NCBI RefSeq assembly: GCF_027533625.1
Contig: NZ_JAQAGZ010000001.1
Location: forward strand, 434,001-498,000
DNA: 64,000 nt
Reading direction: 5' to 3'
From: Paenibacillus gyeongsangnamensis
Lineage (GTDB): Bacteria > Bacillota > Bacilli > Paenibacillales > NBRC-103111
Below the pieces are notes generated by a model. That model was not told where the DNA came from. It did no database searches and worked only from the letters and a program-made list of their open reading frames with translations. Shown here in pieces: positions 18,586 to 28,306 of this stretch. A program made the translations under genes and the position numbers. Position 1 is the stretch's first letter, and every line of letters starts with the position of its first letter.

Positions 18586-19994
18586 CCGTGATGAATAGAA
18601 CGCTTGGAGAAATTGCTTTGATGGCCGGAGGAACCTTATCGGAAGGCGTACCCTCCGACCTGCGGGTTAACGGCGTTTCCAAGGATACGAGAACGATAGA
18701 GCAGGGCGCACTCTACGTGCCGCTGATCGGAGAAGCCTTCGACGGCCATCGTTTTGTAGAGGAAGCGTTGAAGCGCGGGGCCGCCGCCTCGTTATGGCAA
18801 GCGGACCGGCCGGATGCGCCAGCAGGCGCCCCTCTGATTTATGTGAAAGATACGCTCGCTGCGCTTCAGCGGCTGGCCCGGGAATACCGCCGTCAGCTGC
18901 CGGTCCGCATCGTCGGCATTACCGGAAGCAACGGAAAGACAACCACTAAGGATTTGACGGCTGCGGTTCTGTCAGCCTCGTTTCAGGTTCATAAAACGGC
19001 GGGTAATTATAACAATCATATCGGTCTACCCTTGACGCTGCTAGGTCTGAACGAAGAAACGGAGATTGCGGTGCTGGAGATGGGCATGAGCGGAAGAGGC
19101 GAGATCGAGTTGCTCTCCCGATTGGCCGAACCTGAGGTGGCCGTCATTACGAATATCGGTGAAGCCCATCTGCTCCAGCTGGGCTCGCGCAAAGAAATCG
19201 CGAGAGCCAAAACCGAGATTCTGGTCGGGCTTCAGCCGGATGGGCTCTTGATCTATAACGGCGACGAGCCGCTGATTGAGGAAGTGCTGCCGGAGTTGGC
19301 CGAGCCGGGCCGTATGAATGCGGCCGCTTACCGGAAGCTTCGGTTCGGTGCGGAACCGGATAATGCCTACTTCCCGGCGGACGTCAGCATGGATTCGGCC
19401 GGGTCCCATTTTCATCTGGGCGGAGACGATACGGACTATTACGTCCCGCTGCCCGGCGCGCACAATGTGGTAAACGCGCTGGCTGCGATTGCGGTTGGGC
19501 GCCATTTCGGAATGCAGCCGGCGGACGTCGCGCGCGGGCTTTCTCAAGCGGAGCTGACGGGAATGCGTATCGAGGTTTTGTCCGCTCCAAGCGGGCTGAC
19601 CATCCTGAACGACGCTTACAACGCGAGCCCCACCTCCATGCGCGCCGCGATCGCTTTATTGCATGAGCTGACCGGCTATGAGCGGAAATACGCCGTGCTC
19701 GGGGATATGCTGGAGCTTGGCGACCGGGAAGCGGAGTTTCACCGGGGAGTAGGCGCCATGCTGGATCCGGAGCGGGTCGAAGTGGTATATCTGTATGGGC
19801 CGTTGTCCGTTCATACGGCCGAAGGGCTCAAGGAGCGTTTTCCGGCCGACCGGGTCCGTTATTATGAAGATAAAGAGGCCTTGGCAGAGGCGCTGAAGCT
19901 GGCGGCCGGACCGAAGGACGTCGTGCTGATCAAGGGCTCGCGCGGCATGCGGATGGAGCAGACGGCAGTCTTTCTTATGCAATCGGGGGGGTAA
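18582..19994 (+). CDS. murF: UDP-MurNAc-tripeptide:D-Ala-D-Ala ligase
   Basis: Completes the UDP-MurNAc-pentapeptide. The 470-residue product has the Mur ligase order: N-terminal UDP-binding part, ATP loop GITGSNGKTTTKD, central ligase and C-terminal domain (NDAYNASPTSMRAAIALL, then GDMLELG). ATG 18582 overlaps the murE stop; GTG 18588 and ATG 18591 are close alternatives. B. subtilis keeps murF elsewhere, so its place between murE and mraY follows the more general bacterial order. Confidence 0.94.
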   Translation: MTVMNRTLGEIALMAGGTLSEGVPSDLRVNGVSKDTRTIEQGALYVPLIGEAFDGHRFVEEALKRGAAASLWQADRPDAPAGAPLIYVKDTLAALQRLAREYRRQLPVRIVGITGSNGKTTTKDLTAAVLSASFQVHKTAGNYNNHIGLPLTLLGLNEETEIAVLEMGMSGRGEIELLSRLAEPEVAVITNIGEAHLLQLGSRKEIARAKTEILVGLQPDGLLIYNGDEPLIEEVLPELAEPGRMNAAAYRKLRFGAEPDNAYFPADVSMDSAGSHFHLGGDDTDYYVPLPGAHNVVNALAAIAVGRHFGMQPADVARGLSQAELTGMRIEVLSAPSGLTILNDAYNASPTSMRAAIALLHELTGYERKYAVLGDMLELGDREAEFHRGVGAMLDPERVEVVYLYGPLSVHTAEGLKERFPADRVRYYEDKEALAEALKLAAGPKDVVLIKGSRGMRMEQTAVFLMQSGG

Positions 19995-20000
19995 ATCATT

Positions 20001-20963
20001 GTGGATTTCGGTATTGTCTTAATTACATTAGGCGTGTCTTTTTTGCTTGCGATTATTATGGGGCCGCTCTTCATACCGCTGCTTCGGCGGCTCAAGTTCG
20101 GGCAGCAGATTCGTACGGACGGCCCGCAGGGCCATTTGAAGAAGGCTGGCACGCCGACGATGGGCGGCATCATTATTATGCTCGCGCTGGCGCTGGCGGT
20201 GCTCCGTTTCGGAGAAAAGAATATGCAAACGGTCATTTTACTCATTGCTTCGCTTGGCTACGGCTTTATCGGATTTTTGGACGATTATATCAAAATTTTG
20301 TTCAAACGGTCGCTCGGTTTAACCGCCAAGCAGAAGCTGGCGGGCCAGCTGCTCGTGTCGATTGTCGTATGCGTGCTGCTGGTTCAATCCGGACATGCGA
20401 CCGAGCTTCGCTTGCCTTATTTCGACGTATCGTTCTCGCTCGGCTGGCTCTACTTTCCGTTCGTTGTTCTCTTGATGCTAGGAACCTCCAACGCGGTTAA
20501 TTTCACGGATGGCCTTGACGGTCTCCTGGCGGGGACGAGCGCGATCGCCTTCGGAGCTTACGCCGTGATCGCTCTGAACAACACGCAGCCGAATGTGGCG
20601 ATTTTCTCGGCGGCCATGGTCGGCGCGGTGCTGGGCTTCCTGGTGTTCAACGCCCATCCCGCCAAGGTATTCATGGGGGATACCGGCTCGCTCGGGATCG
20701 GCGGAGGATTGGCGGCGGTTGCGATTCTGACGAAAGCGGAGCTTGTGCTCGCCTTAATCGGAGGCGTCTTTCTAGTTGAGATATTGTCCGTCATCATTCA
20801 GGTGGTTTCCTTTAAAACGAGAGGCAAGCGCGTATTCAAAATGAGCCCGATTCACCACCATTTCGAGCTGACCGGATGGTCGGAGTGGCGCGTCGTCATT
20901 TCATTCTGGGCGGCCGGTCTCGTGCTGGCTGGGATCGGACTTTACATTAATGAGGTGTTGTAG
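20001..20963 (+). CDS. mraY: Phospho-MurNAc-pentapeptide translocase
   Basis: Transfers phospho-MurNAc-pentapeptide onto undecaprenyl phosphate, making lipid I at the membrane. The 320 residues form about ten hydrophobic segments. Family hallmarks are visible: GTPTMGG near residue 52, GFLDDYIK with the paired aspartates, [22 protein letters not shown] and [16 protein letters not shown] near the end. The start is GTG at 20001 with a GGGGGGG purine stretch upstream, six bases after murF. Confidence 0.95.
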   Translation: MDFGIVLITLGVSFLLAIIMGPLFIPLLRRLKFGQQIRTDGPQGHLKKAGTPTMGGIIIMLALALAVLRFGEKNMQTVILLIASLGYGFIGFLDDYIKILFKRSLGLTAKQKLAGQLLVSIVVCVLLVQSGHATELRLPYFDVSFSLGWLYFPFVVLLMLGTSNAVNFTDGLDGLLAGTSAIAFGAYAVIALNNTQPNVAIFSAAMVGAVLGFLVFNAHPAKVFMGDTGSLGIGGGLAAVAILTKAELVLALIGGVFLVEILSVIIQVVSFKTRGKRVFKMSPIHHHFELTGWSEWRVVISFWAAGLVLAGIGLYINEVL

Positions 20964-20965
20964 TC

Positions 20966-22384
20966 ATGGAGCATCCGTCTAATTACCGCGACCGTCAGGT
21001 CGTCATTCTGGGCCTGGCGCGCAGCGGCGTCGCCGTGGCGAAGCTGTTTCACGAAGCCGGTGCGATCGTCACCGTCAATGATAAGAAAGAACGTTCCTTA
21101 TGCCCTGAGGCCGACGAACTGGAGGCTCTGGGTATTTCTGTTGTATGCGGAAGCCATCCGGCTAGTCTCGTACATAGCGGTGTGGCGCTGGTCGTCAAAA
21201 ATCCGGGTATTCCTTACCACGTCGAGCCGGTAGAGCGTGCCGGTCAGCTTGGCATCGAGGTCGTGACGGAGGTGGAGGTCGCTTACTTCATCTGCAAGGC
21301 GCCGATCATCGGCATCACCGGCTCCAACGGCAAGACGACGACCACGACTTGGACCGGCCTGATGCTGGAAGCCGCCGGGCTGAAGCCCATCGTCGCCGGC
21401 AATATCGGCCGGGCACTCACCGAGGCATCGCTGGAAGCGGAGGCGGACAACCATATGGTCGTCGAGCTCAGCAGCTTCCAGCTTAAAGGCACGCGCGAGT
21501 TCGCTCCGCGGATCGGGTGTCTGCTCAACGTATACGAGACGCACCTGGATTACCACGGTACGATGAACGACTATGTGGCCTCCAAGGCCAAGCTGTTCGC
21601 AAACCAGCGGGAAGAGGATACCGCCGTATTAAACGCCGACGATCCGGCTTGCCGTCAAATTGCGGAAGGCGTTCGCGCCCGTGTGGTGCTTTTCTCGACC
21701 AGGAGCAAGCTGCAATCGGGCTTCTACGTGGAGCCTCCGCTTGCTTCGAGTCCGGATAAGGAGAAGCGGCGTCTGGTCTTCCGCGATGAACAAGGCCCGG
21801 TGCATCCGATCGTTGAGGCGAGCGAGCTCGGCATCCCGGGCAGCCACAATATCGAGAATGCGCTGGCCGCTTCGGCCATGGCTTATACGGCGGGAGCCCC
21901 CCTTCACGTCATTGCCAAGGTGCTGAAGGAATTCCGCGGGGTGGAGCATCGGCTGGAATTCGTAAGAGAGAGGGACGGTGTGCAATTCTACAACGATTCC
22001 AAAGCGACCAATCCGACAGCTACCGTCAAAACGATCGAGTCGTTCAAGCAGGACATTGTGCTTATCGCAGGGGGGCTCGACCGGGGCTCCGATTATATGG
22101 AGCTGCTGCCGGCGTTCCAGCGGCAGGTGAAAGCGATCGTCGCCCTGGGGGAAACGAGGGAAAAAATCGCCCGCGTCGCCAAGCTCGCAGGCATGAGCCG
22201 GGTGAAAACCGTCGATACTGCTAACAATGCGCAGGTCGCGCTGACGGAGGCGGTTCAAGAAGCGTCGGCCATGGCCGAGGCCGGAGACATAGTCCTCTTA
22301 TCTCCGGCATGCGCCAGCTGGGACATGTTCCCTTCCTATGAGGAGCGGGGAAGAATGTTTAAGGAGTCCGTGCATAACCTTTAA
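20966..22384 (+). CDS. murD: UDP-MurNAc-L-alanine:D-glutamate ligase
   Basis: Adds D-glutamate to UDP-MurNAc-L-Ala in the cytoplasm. The 472 residues show an N-terminal Rossmann-like UDP-binding domain (VVILGLARSGVAVAKLFHEAG), the ATP loop GITGSNGKTTTTT, and the C-terminal NDSKATNPTAT and LLSPACASWDMF motifs specific to MurD. ATG 20966 lies two bases after the mraY stop, with GAGGTGTTG upstream, so translation is probably coupled. Confidence 0.95.
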   Translation: MEHPSNYRDRQVVILGLARSGVAVAKLFHEAGAIVTVNDKKERSLCPEADELEALGISVVCGSHPASLVHSGVALVVKNPGIPYHVEPVERAGQLGIEVVTEVEVAYFICKAPIIGITGSNGKTTTTTWTGLMLEAAGLKPIVAGNIGRALTEASLEAEADNHMVVELSSFQLKGTREFAPRIGCLLNVYETHLDYHGTMNDYVASKAKLFANQREEDTAVLNADDPACRQIAEGVRARVVLFSTRSKLQSGFYVEPPLASSPDKEKRRLVFRDEQGPVHPIVEASELGIPGSHNIENALAASAMAYTAGAPLHVIAKVLKEFRGVEHRLEFVRERDGVQFYNDSKATNPTATVKTIESFKQDIVLIAGGLDRGSDYMELLPAFQRQVKAIVALGETREKIARVAKLAGMSRVKTVDTANNAQVALTEAVQEASAMAEAGDIVLLSPACASWDMFPSYEERGRMFKESVHNL

Positions 22385-22437
22385 ACAGGGGGACCAAGCC
22401 TCCCCCTAATCCAAGATAAGGTTAGAGGTGTGGCGCT

Positions 22438-23535
22438 ATGGTCAAAGCCCGGTCGAATCCGGATTTGCTGCTGCTCGGCTCCACGCTGGCATTGCTGGCC
22501 ATCGGCGTAGTGATGGTTTACAGCGCCAGCGCCGTGCTGGCTTTCCGCGAACACGGAGATGCGTTGTTTTATTTGAAGCGGCAGGGACTGTTCGCCGCAT
22601 TGGGCATTATTGCCATGGTATTCACGATGAACGCCGACTATTGGATCTGGAAGAAGTACGCGAAGATCATCCTGATCGTCTGTTCCGTGCTGCTCGTGGC
22701 GGTGCTCATTCCCGGAATCGGCGTTGTGCGGGGCGGCGCGAGAAGCTGGCTCGGCATCGGCTCCTTCGGCATCCAGCCGTCGGAATTTATGAAGATGGGC
22801 ATGATCATTTTCTTATCCAAGTGGCTCTCGGAGCGCCAAAACACAATCACTCTGTTCACCAAAGGCCTCCTTCCGCCGCTCGCTCTCGTCGGAGCCGCGT
22901 TCGGATTCATCATGCTGCAGCCGGACCTCGGCACAGGGGCGGTGTTGGTAGGCGCATCGCTGCTGATCATCTATACGGCAGGTGCGAGGCTTCTGCACTT
23001 ATCTTACCTTGGACTGGTCGGCATCGCCGGCTTCATCGGTTTAATTATCGCCGCGCCGTACCGGCTCAAGCGGATTACCGCCTTCCTTGATCCGTGGCAG
23101 GACCCGCTCGGCGCCGGGTACCAGGCGATTCAGTCGCTTTATGCGATCGGTCCGGGCGGGCTCGTAGGCTTGGGTCTGGGCATGAGCCGGCAAAAATACA
23201 GCTATCTTCCGGAACCGCAAACGGATTTTATTTTCTCTATCGTAGCCGAAGAGCTAGGTTTTATCGGAGGCTCTTTGGTATTGCTGCTTTTCACGCTGGT
23301 GCTGTGGAGGGGCATGCGCACCGCGATCACGGCTCCCGATACGTTCGGCAGCCTGCTGGCTACCGGAATTGTCGGCATGATCGCAGTCCAGGTCATCATC
23401 AATATTGGCGTGGTGATCGGCATGTTTCCGGTAACGGGCATTACGCTGCCTCTGATCAGCGCGGGCGGCTCTTCTTTAACGTTGATGCTGACCTCGATCG
23501 GCGTGCTTCTTAACATTTCCCGATATTCGAGGTGA
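22438..23535 (+). CDS. spoVE: SEDS-family wall polymerase SpoVE (FtsW paralogue)
   Basis: Polytopic glycosyltransferase of the SEDS family that works with a class B PBP. The 365 residues contain about ten membrane helices with the conserved ARSWLGIGSFGIQPSEFMK and GSSLTLMLTSIGVLLNISR stretches. Length and position between murD and murG match B. subtilis SpoVE (366 residues, cortex synthesis with SpoVD). FtsW and SpoVE cannot be separated by eye alone, and this gene might also serve division. GTG is not needed: ATG 22438 has AGAGGTGTGGC upstream. Confidence 0.88.
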   Translation: MVKARSNPDLLLLGSTLALLAIGVVMVYSASAVLAFREHGDALFYLKRQGLFAALGIIAMVFTMNADYWIWKKYAKIILIVCSVLLVAVLIPGIGVVRGGARSWLGIGSFGIQPSEFMKMGMIIFLSKWLSERQNTITLFTKGLLPPLALVGAAFGFIMLQPDLGTGAVLVGASLLIIYTAGARLLHLSYLGLVGIAGFIGLIIAAPYRLKRITAFLDPWQDPLGAGYQAIQSLYAIGPGGLVGLGLGMSRQKYSYLPEPQTDFIFSIVAEELGFIGGSLVLLLFTLVLWRGMRTAITAPDTFGSLLATGIVGMIAVQVIINIGVVIGMFPVTGITLPLISAGGSSLTLMLTSIGVLLNISRYSR

Positions 23536-23541
23536 CCATTT

Positions 23542-24621
23542 ATGAAAACAATCGTCTTTACCGGAGGCGGCTCGGCCGGCCATGTGACCCCTAATCTGGC
23601 GATCATGGCGAAGCTGAAGACCGCAGGCTGGAAGATGGAATATATCGGCTCGAGAGACGGGATCGAGAGGGAGATTATCGAGCATGAAGGTATCCCGTTT
23701 CACCATATCGCATCCGGCAAGCTGCGCCGTTATTTTGATTTGAAAAACTTCAAGGACCCGTTCCGCGTGCTCCAGGGAGTAGGTCAAGCCTACCGTCTGC
23801 TGAGGCGCATTAAGCCGGATATCGTCTTCTCCAAAGGCGGCTTCGTGTCCGTTCCGGTAATCCTTGCCAGCCGTTTGAACGGCATTCCCGTGCTGTGCCA
23901 CGAGTCGGATTTAACGCCGGGTCTCGCCAACAAAATTACGACCCCGTTCGCTTCCCGCATCTGCGTCACCTTTCCGGAAACGCTCCAGTATGTCCATAAA
24001 GAAAAAGCGCAGTGCACCGGGCTGCCCATCCGCGATTTCATCCTGCAGGGCAAGGCGTCCAAGGGGATCGCGCTTTGCGATTTTCATACTCAGAAGCCGG
24101 TTCTGCTTATTATGGGCGGGAGCCTGGGGGCCCAGCGCATCAACGAGACGATCCGCGAATCGCTTCCCGCACTTCTCGAGCGCTTCCAGATCATTCATAT
24201 TTGCGGCAAAGGCCATGTGGATTCCGCTCGCAGAGCCAGGGGGTACAAGCAGTTCGAGTATGTCAAGGACGAGCTTCCCGATTTGCTCGCTTGCGCGGAT
24301 CTCGTCATTTCCCGGGCCGGATCCACTTCGATTTTCGAGTTCCTTGCCCTTCGCAAACCGATGCTGCTCATTCCGCTCACCCGTCAAGCCAGTCGGGGCG
24401 ACCAAATTCTGAACGCCGAGTCGTTCGAGCGCATGAACTATGCCAGAGTGCTGTTCGAGGAGGAGCTTACGGGCGAGCGTCTGCTGGAACGGCTGACTGC
24501 GCTCCAGGCGGAGGCTCCGGGAATGAAAGAAAGCATGAGCCGAAGTCCCTTCGGCAACGGTACCGATCAAATCGTCGAATTGATCGAAAAGCACCGCCTT
24601 CGCGCCATAGAGCAAAAATGA
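23542..24621 (+). CDS. murG: Lipid II synthase MurG
   Basis: GT-B glycosyltransferase that adds GlcNAc from UDP-GlcNAc to lipid I at the inner membrane face. The 359 residues have the N-terminal glycine loop FTGGGSAGHVTPNLA, SKGGFVSVPV and CHESDLTPG in the first domain. The second has LLIMGGSLGAQRIN, and the donor-binding SRAGSTSIFEFLALRKPMLLIP appears around residues 260-280. ATG 23542 lies six bases after spoVE with GAGGTGA upstream. Confidence 0.95.
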   Translation: MKTIVFTGGGSAGHVTPNLAIMAKLKTAGWKMEYIGSRDGIEREIIEHEGIPFHHIASGKLRRYFDLKNFKDPFRVLQGVGQAYRLLRRIKPDIVFSKGGFVSVPVILASRLNGIPVLCHESDLTPGLANKITTPFASRICVTFPETLQYVHKEKAQCTGLPIRDFILQGKASKGIALCDFHTQKPVLLIMGGSLGAQRINETIRESLPALLERFQIIHICGKGHVDSARRARGYKQFEYVKDELPDLLACADLVISRAGSTSIFEFLALRKPMLLIPLTRQASRGDQILNAESFERMNYARVLFEEELTGERLLERLTALQAEAPGMKESMSRSPFGNGTDQIVELIEKHRLRAIEQK

Positions 24622-24814
24622 TATGGGCGATTGTCACATCCCTATCCGATTACACATAAACTACACTATAACCGTGACAGACACCTGTGCGATAGCGGCC
24701 GACGGCTACAGCTGGCGATGAAGATTTTATGGTCGCCGGCGCCGTCAGCCGATTAGGCTTGCAGACCTATCGGCAATAGCCGGACGCCCTGATGTTCTGT
24801 GAAGGAGGTTTCCC
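24622..24814 (+). other. murG-murB gap, no gene
   Basis: These 193 bp hold several small inverted repeats (GGCGA with TCGCC around 24715-24737, and CCGATTAGG with CCTATCGG around 24750-24772) but no U-tract and no convincing promoter. The murB ribosome site AAGGAGG is at the end. Confidence 0.5.
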
Positions 24815-25720
24815 ATGCAACAGGTCATTTCGGAATTGAAGAGCGGCGCATACGGCGAAATTCGCCTGAATGAACCGCTCGCCCCTTACACCACCTGGAA
24901 AATCGGAGGTCCGGCCGACCTGCTGATCATTCCCGACACCAAAGAGCAGCTTGCGGAAACCGTGAGACTTCTCAACCGTCATCAGACGCCTTGGTTTGCC
25001 TTGGGGCGGGGCTCCAACCTGCTCGTAACCGATAAAGGCATCCGCGGCGCGGTCATCAAGCTGGGAGAATCGCTGGAAACGCTGCGATTCGAGGGGGAAA
25101 AGGCGATTGCCGGCGGCGCTTACTCGCTTATCAAATTGTCGGTGATGGCCGGCAAAGAGGGGCTAACCGGATTTGAATTCGCCGGAGGCATTCCGGGTAC
25201 CGTGGGAGGCGCCGTTTACATGAACGCGGGGGCGCACGGGTCAGATGTGTCGCGCATTTTACAGCAAGCTGAAGTGTTGCTCCCGACAGGGGAGTTGGTC
25301 TTGCTGCAGAAGGATGACCTCGAATATGGCTACCGGCATTCGAAGCTCCACCGCCAGCCGGCGATCGTAACGGAGGCTGTATTCCAGCTGAAGTACGGCG
25401 ACCGCAAAGAAATTATCGGCACGACGGCCGCTTACAAGGAACGCCGTTTGCGGACGCAGCCTCTCCAGCTTGCATGCGCCGGCAGCGTCTTCCGGAATCC
25501 GGAGGGCACCTTTGCCGCCAAGCTGATCGAAGAGGCGGGGCTGAAGGGCCACAAGGTCGGAGGAGCCGAGGTTTCACCGCTGCATGCCAACTTTATTGTC
25601 AATACCGGGCAAGCTTCGGCACTAGATGTGCTAACCCTCATCGAGCAAGTGAAAGACGCCGTCGACAGCAGGTTCGGCGTCAAGCTTGTACCTGAAGTCA
25701 TGGTGGTGGGGGAGCGGTAA
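24815..25720 (+). CDS. murB: UDP-N-acetylenolpyruvoylglucosamine reductase
   Basis: Flavoenzyme that reduces enolpyruvyl-UDP-GlcNAc to UDP-MurNAc with NADPH. The 301 residues match the short (type II) MurB of Firmicutes. The FAD-binding parts are visible as TTWKIGGPADLLI, LGRGSNLLVTDKG, and GFEFAGGIPGTVGGAVYMNAG. CAGSVFRNPEG carries the catalytic serine, and the C-terminus has GAEVSPLHANFIVNTG. ATG 24815 follows AAGGAGG. Confidence 0.94.
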   Translation: MQQVISELKSGAYGEIRLNEPLAPYTTWKIGGPADLLIIPDTKEQLAETVRLLNRHQTPWFALGRGSNLLVTDKGIRGAVIKLGESLETLRFEGEKAIAGGAYSLIKLSVMAGKEGLTGFEFAGGIPGTVGGAVYMNAGAHGSDVSRILQQAEVLLPTGELVLLQKDDLEYGYRHSKLHRQPAIVTEAVFQLKYGDRKEIIGTTAAYKERRLRTQPLQLACAGSVFRNPEGTFAAKLIEEAGLKGHKVGGAEVSPLHANFIVNTGQASALDVLTLIEQVKDAVDSRFGVKLVPEVMVVGER

Positions 25721-25735
25721 ATCGGAGGTGGGACT

Positions 25736-27016
25736 TTGGAAAAGTTGGTTATCGAAGGCGGGAAACCTCTATCGGGAGCCATCACGATTCATGGTGCTAA
25801 GAACGCCGCACTGCCCATATTGGCGGCCAGCATTATGGCCGAAGGCACGATTCGTATTCAGAATGTGCCGGATTTATCCGATATACACGTTATGCTCGGA
25901 ATTCTGACCGCGCTGGGTTGCAATGCCGAATACGAGGGGGATACGGTTACTCTCCACACGGATTCGGTGCATCAATTCCACATCCCGGAAAGTCTGATGA
26001 GCCAGATGCGCTCCTCGATCTTTCTGATGGGTCCGCTGCTTGCGCGGCTCGGAAGGGTAGAGCTGTATCAGCCGGGCGGCTGCGCCATAGGGGAACGAAA
26101 GATTGATCTGCACTTAAGCGGACTCACCGCTCTGGGTGCGACGATTGATGAGACGGAAGGCCGCATCGTATGCACGGCTCAGGAACTGCGGGGAGCGGAA
26201 ATCGTGCTCGATTATCCAAGTGTGGGCGCGACAGAGAACATTATGATGGCTGCCGTTATGGCGCGCGGAATGACGACCATATCCAACGCGGCGCGCGAGC
26301 CGGAAATTCAAGATTTGCAAAACTTCCTTAACGCCATGGGGGCGAAAATCATTGGCGCCGGCACGGATACGATCACCATTGAGGGCGTTTCCGAGCTGCT
26401 CCCTTGTACTTACCGTATCATCCCCGATCGCATTGTGGCGGGAACAATGATGATTGCCGCTGCCGTTACGAGAGGGAATGTTACGCTGGAGCGGATTTGC
26501 CCTGCCCATTTGACGTCGGCCATTCACGTCTTGAAGCGGGCGGGTGTTCAAATTATAATCGACGGTGATATAATGAACGTGTGTGCCCGCACTCGTCCGA
26601 GGTCCGTCGAACGGATTGTGACTTCTCCTTATCCGTCGTTTCCTACGGATTTGCAGTCCCAGATCATGGTGCTGCTGAGCTTGGCGGATGGGGTCAGCAT
26701 TTTGAAGGAAACCGTTTTCGAGGGCCGCTTTAAACATGTTGACGAATTGTCCCGCATGGGCGCGGACATTCGGGTGGATTTGAATTCGGCATTTATCCGG
26801 GGCGTGCCCAGGCTGTACGGCGCTACCGTAGAGGCAACCGATCTGCGGGCCGGAGCCGCGCTGGTCATTGCCGGACTGGCAGCGCAAGGCACCACGATCA
26901 TTGAGCAAATTCATCATATTGACCGCGGCTATGACCGCATCGAAGTGATGCTGGGCCGGCTCGGCGCAAGCATCCACCGCTCTTCGCCGGTTACGGCGCC
27001 CGTACCGACGGAATAA
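25736..27016 (+). CDS. murA: UDP-N-acetylglucosamine 1-carboxyvinyltransferase
   Basis: First committed step of wall precursor synthesis: transfers enolpyruvate from PEP to UDP-GlcNAc, the target of fosfomycin. The 426 residues form the two-domain EPSP-synthase fold. The active-site loop GGCAIGERKIDLHL places the catalytic cysteine at 116. The start is TTG 25736 with CGGAGGTGGG just upstream. It stands between murB and divIB, an addition relative to the Bacillus order. Firmicutes often carry a second copy elsewhere, which cannot be judged here. Confidence 0.94.
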   Translation: MEKLVIEGGKPLSGAITIHGAKNAALPILAASIMAEGTIRIQNVPDLSDIHVMLGILTALGCNAEYEGDTVTLHTDSVHQFHIPESLMSQMRSSIFLMGPLLARLGRVELYQPGGCAIGERKIDLHLSGLTALGATIDETEGRIVCTAQELRGAEIVLDYPSVGATENIMMAAVMARGMTTISNAAREPEIQDLQNFLNAMGAKIIGAGTDTITIEGVSELLPCTYRIIPDRIVAGTMMIAAAVTRGNVTLERICPAHLTSAIHVLKRAGVQIIIDGDIMNVCARTRPRSVERIVTSPYPSFPTDLQSQIMVLLSLADGVSILKETVFEGRFKHVDELSRMGADIRVDLNSAFIRGVPRLYGATVEATDLRAGAALVIAGLAAQGTTIIEQIHHIDRGYDRIEVMLGRLGASIHRSSPVTAPVPTE

Positions 27017-27041
27017 TCCATACCTATTCCTATGCGCATTA

Positions 27042-27090
27042 CCGCTGAAATATCCCTTTTCCGTCCGCGGAAACGGGACTTCGGCGGTTT
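27042..27090 (+). terminator. Large hairpin after murA
   Basis: CCGCTGAA (27042-27049) pairs with TTCGGCGG (27080-27087), with inner CCC/GGG and TTCCG/CGGAA pairs, followed only by TTTA. Probably a partial terminator or processing site inside the operon. Confidence 0.5.
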
Positions 27091-27247
27091 ACATAACGTT
27101 TGTATCTTCATTTGAACCAATGCCCGTCGACGAACGTTTATCCGTTTGGAGCGTGTCCCAAGCGGTTCACTCAGAGGCTCGGATTCGGCTGCATTCCAGC
27201 CGGACAAGCATAAAGTACACCGGAGCAATCCTCAGGAGGCCGTTTCC

Positions 27248-28129
27248 ATGCCTGCAGAAGACCGACTTCCCGTCATTAAAAAGCCCGCCGTCCGACGCCG
27301 CAGCTCCAAGAAGCTGCTTCTGTTTTTATTTATCTTTTTTATCACCCTGCTGCTGGTGCTATTCTTTCAGTCATCGCTTAGCGTAATTACGAGAGTGGAA
27401 GTGGACGGACAACAGCTCGTCTCGGAAAGCAGCATTCGGCAAGCTTCCGGCGTGAAGCCGGGGGATCATTTTTTCTCCGTTTCGTCCGGTGCGATCGAGG
27501 CCCAGGTCAAAGGTTTGCACATGATCGAGACGGTGGACGTAACGAAGCATTTTCCCGGCGTTATCCATATTCAAGTGAAGGAATATCCCAAGGTCGCCTA
27601 TCAGATCGGGGACAACGGACAGGTCGAGGTGCTGCTGGCGGATGCCAGCGCAGCGCCGGTTACGGTCCAGGGCGTTGCGCTGGACATGCCTATATTGAGC
27701 GGCTGGGCGCCTGACGATCCGATGAAGGTGAAGCTGTGCCAGATGATGGCATCGCTGGCTCCCGGTTATTTTAAGGATATATCGGAGATCAAGCCGGCGC
27801 CGACCGAATCGTACCCGGACAAAGTCCGGATGTATACACGCTCTCAGTACGAAGTGCAGACAACGATCGGCTATATGCCGGAGAAAATGAAAAATCTTGC
27901 AGCCTACATCGCCAACCTGCAGGATAATAAAATCAGCGGCGGCGTGATCAAAATGCTGGACGCCGATTGGCACAGCCCGTTCGATAACGATCCGTCGAAA
28001 GCGGCCAAGGATGGGAAGGGCGCGGCGCCAGCCGGCAAGGATGGCGGACAGGCGAAGGATACAGCCAAACCGCCCGCTTCAGCGTCTCCCGGGACGAAAA
28101 ATGGGTCTAAAGACACATCCCGGAATTAG
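27248..28129 (+). CDS. divIB: Cell division protein DivIB/FtsQ
   Basis: Bitopic divisome protein forming a complex with FtsL and DivIC. From ATG 27248 (AGGAGG nine bases upstream) it has 293 residues. It has a basic cytoplasmic tail with RRRSSKK, one membrane helix at about 23-42 (LLLFLFIFFITLLLVLFFQS), a POTRA domain (VITRVEVDGQQLVSESSIRQ) and a beta domain. The final ~45 residues are a Lys/Gly/Ala/Pro-rich tail. The frame opens earlier, at 27146, but that part lacks a ribosome site and a family match. Confidence 0.92.
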   Translation: MPAEDRLPVIKKPAVRRRSSKKLLLFLFIFFITLLLVLFFQSSLSVITRVEVDGQQLVSESSIRQASGVKPGDHFFSVSSGAIEAQVKGLHMIETVDVTKHFPGVIHIQVKEYPKVAYQIGDNGQVEVLLADASAAPVTVQGVALDMPILSGWAPDDPMKVKLCQMMASLAPGYFKDISEIKPAPTESYPDKVRMYTRSQYEVQTTIGYMPEKMKNLAAYIANLQDNKISGGVIKMLDADWHSPFDNDPSKAAKDGKGAAPAGKDGGQAKDTAKPPASASPGTKNGSKDTSRN

Positions 28130-28218
28130 GCAAGTCTACTACTCAAGCTACCAAAATAGTGATAGAATAGAAATTATGGTATGTTTTTCATGACAATTGA
28201 AATTATTTTTATTTAAAA

Positions 28219-28247
28219 AGAGGGAATTCGGGTATCGTGTTGAATAC
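28219..28247 (+). promoter_or_regulatory. Candidate SigH promoter for ftsAZ
   Basis: AGAGGGAAT (28219-28227), 11 bp, and GTTGAATAC (28239-28247) fit the SigH consensus RNAGGAWWW-N11/12-RNNGAATWW with two mismatches. In B. subtilis one ftsAZ promoter is SigH-dependent and supports asymmetric septation, so the position is meaningful. Promoter strength is unknown. Confidence 0.45.
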
Positions 28248-28306
28248 TTAGAAAAGGTTTTTTCACCTGGCTCAAACGAATACTTAGTCACAGGAGGTGC
28301 CACGGG

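Noticed and set aside
22428..23090. 220-codon plus-strand frame overlapping spoVE
   Set aside because: It is an out-of-frame shadow of the clear SEDS gene starting at 22438; its Arg/His-rich product matches nothing known to me.
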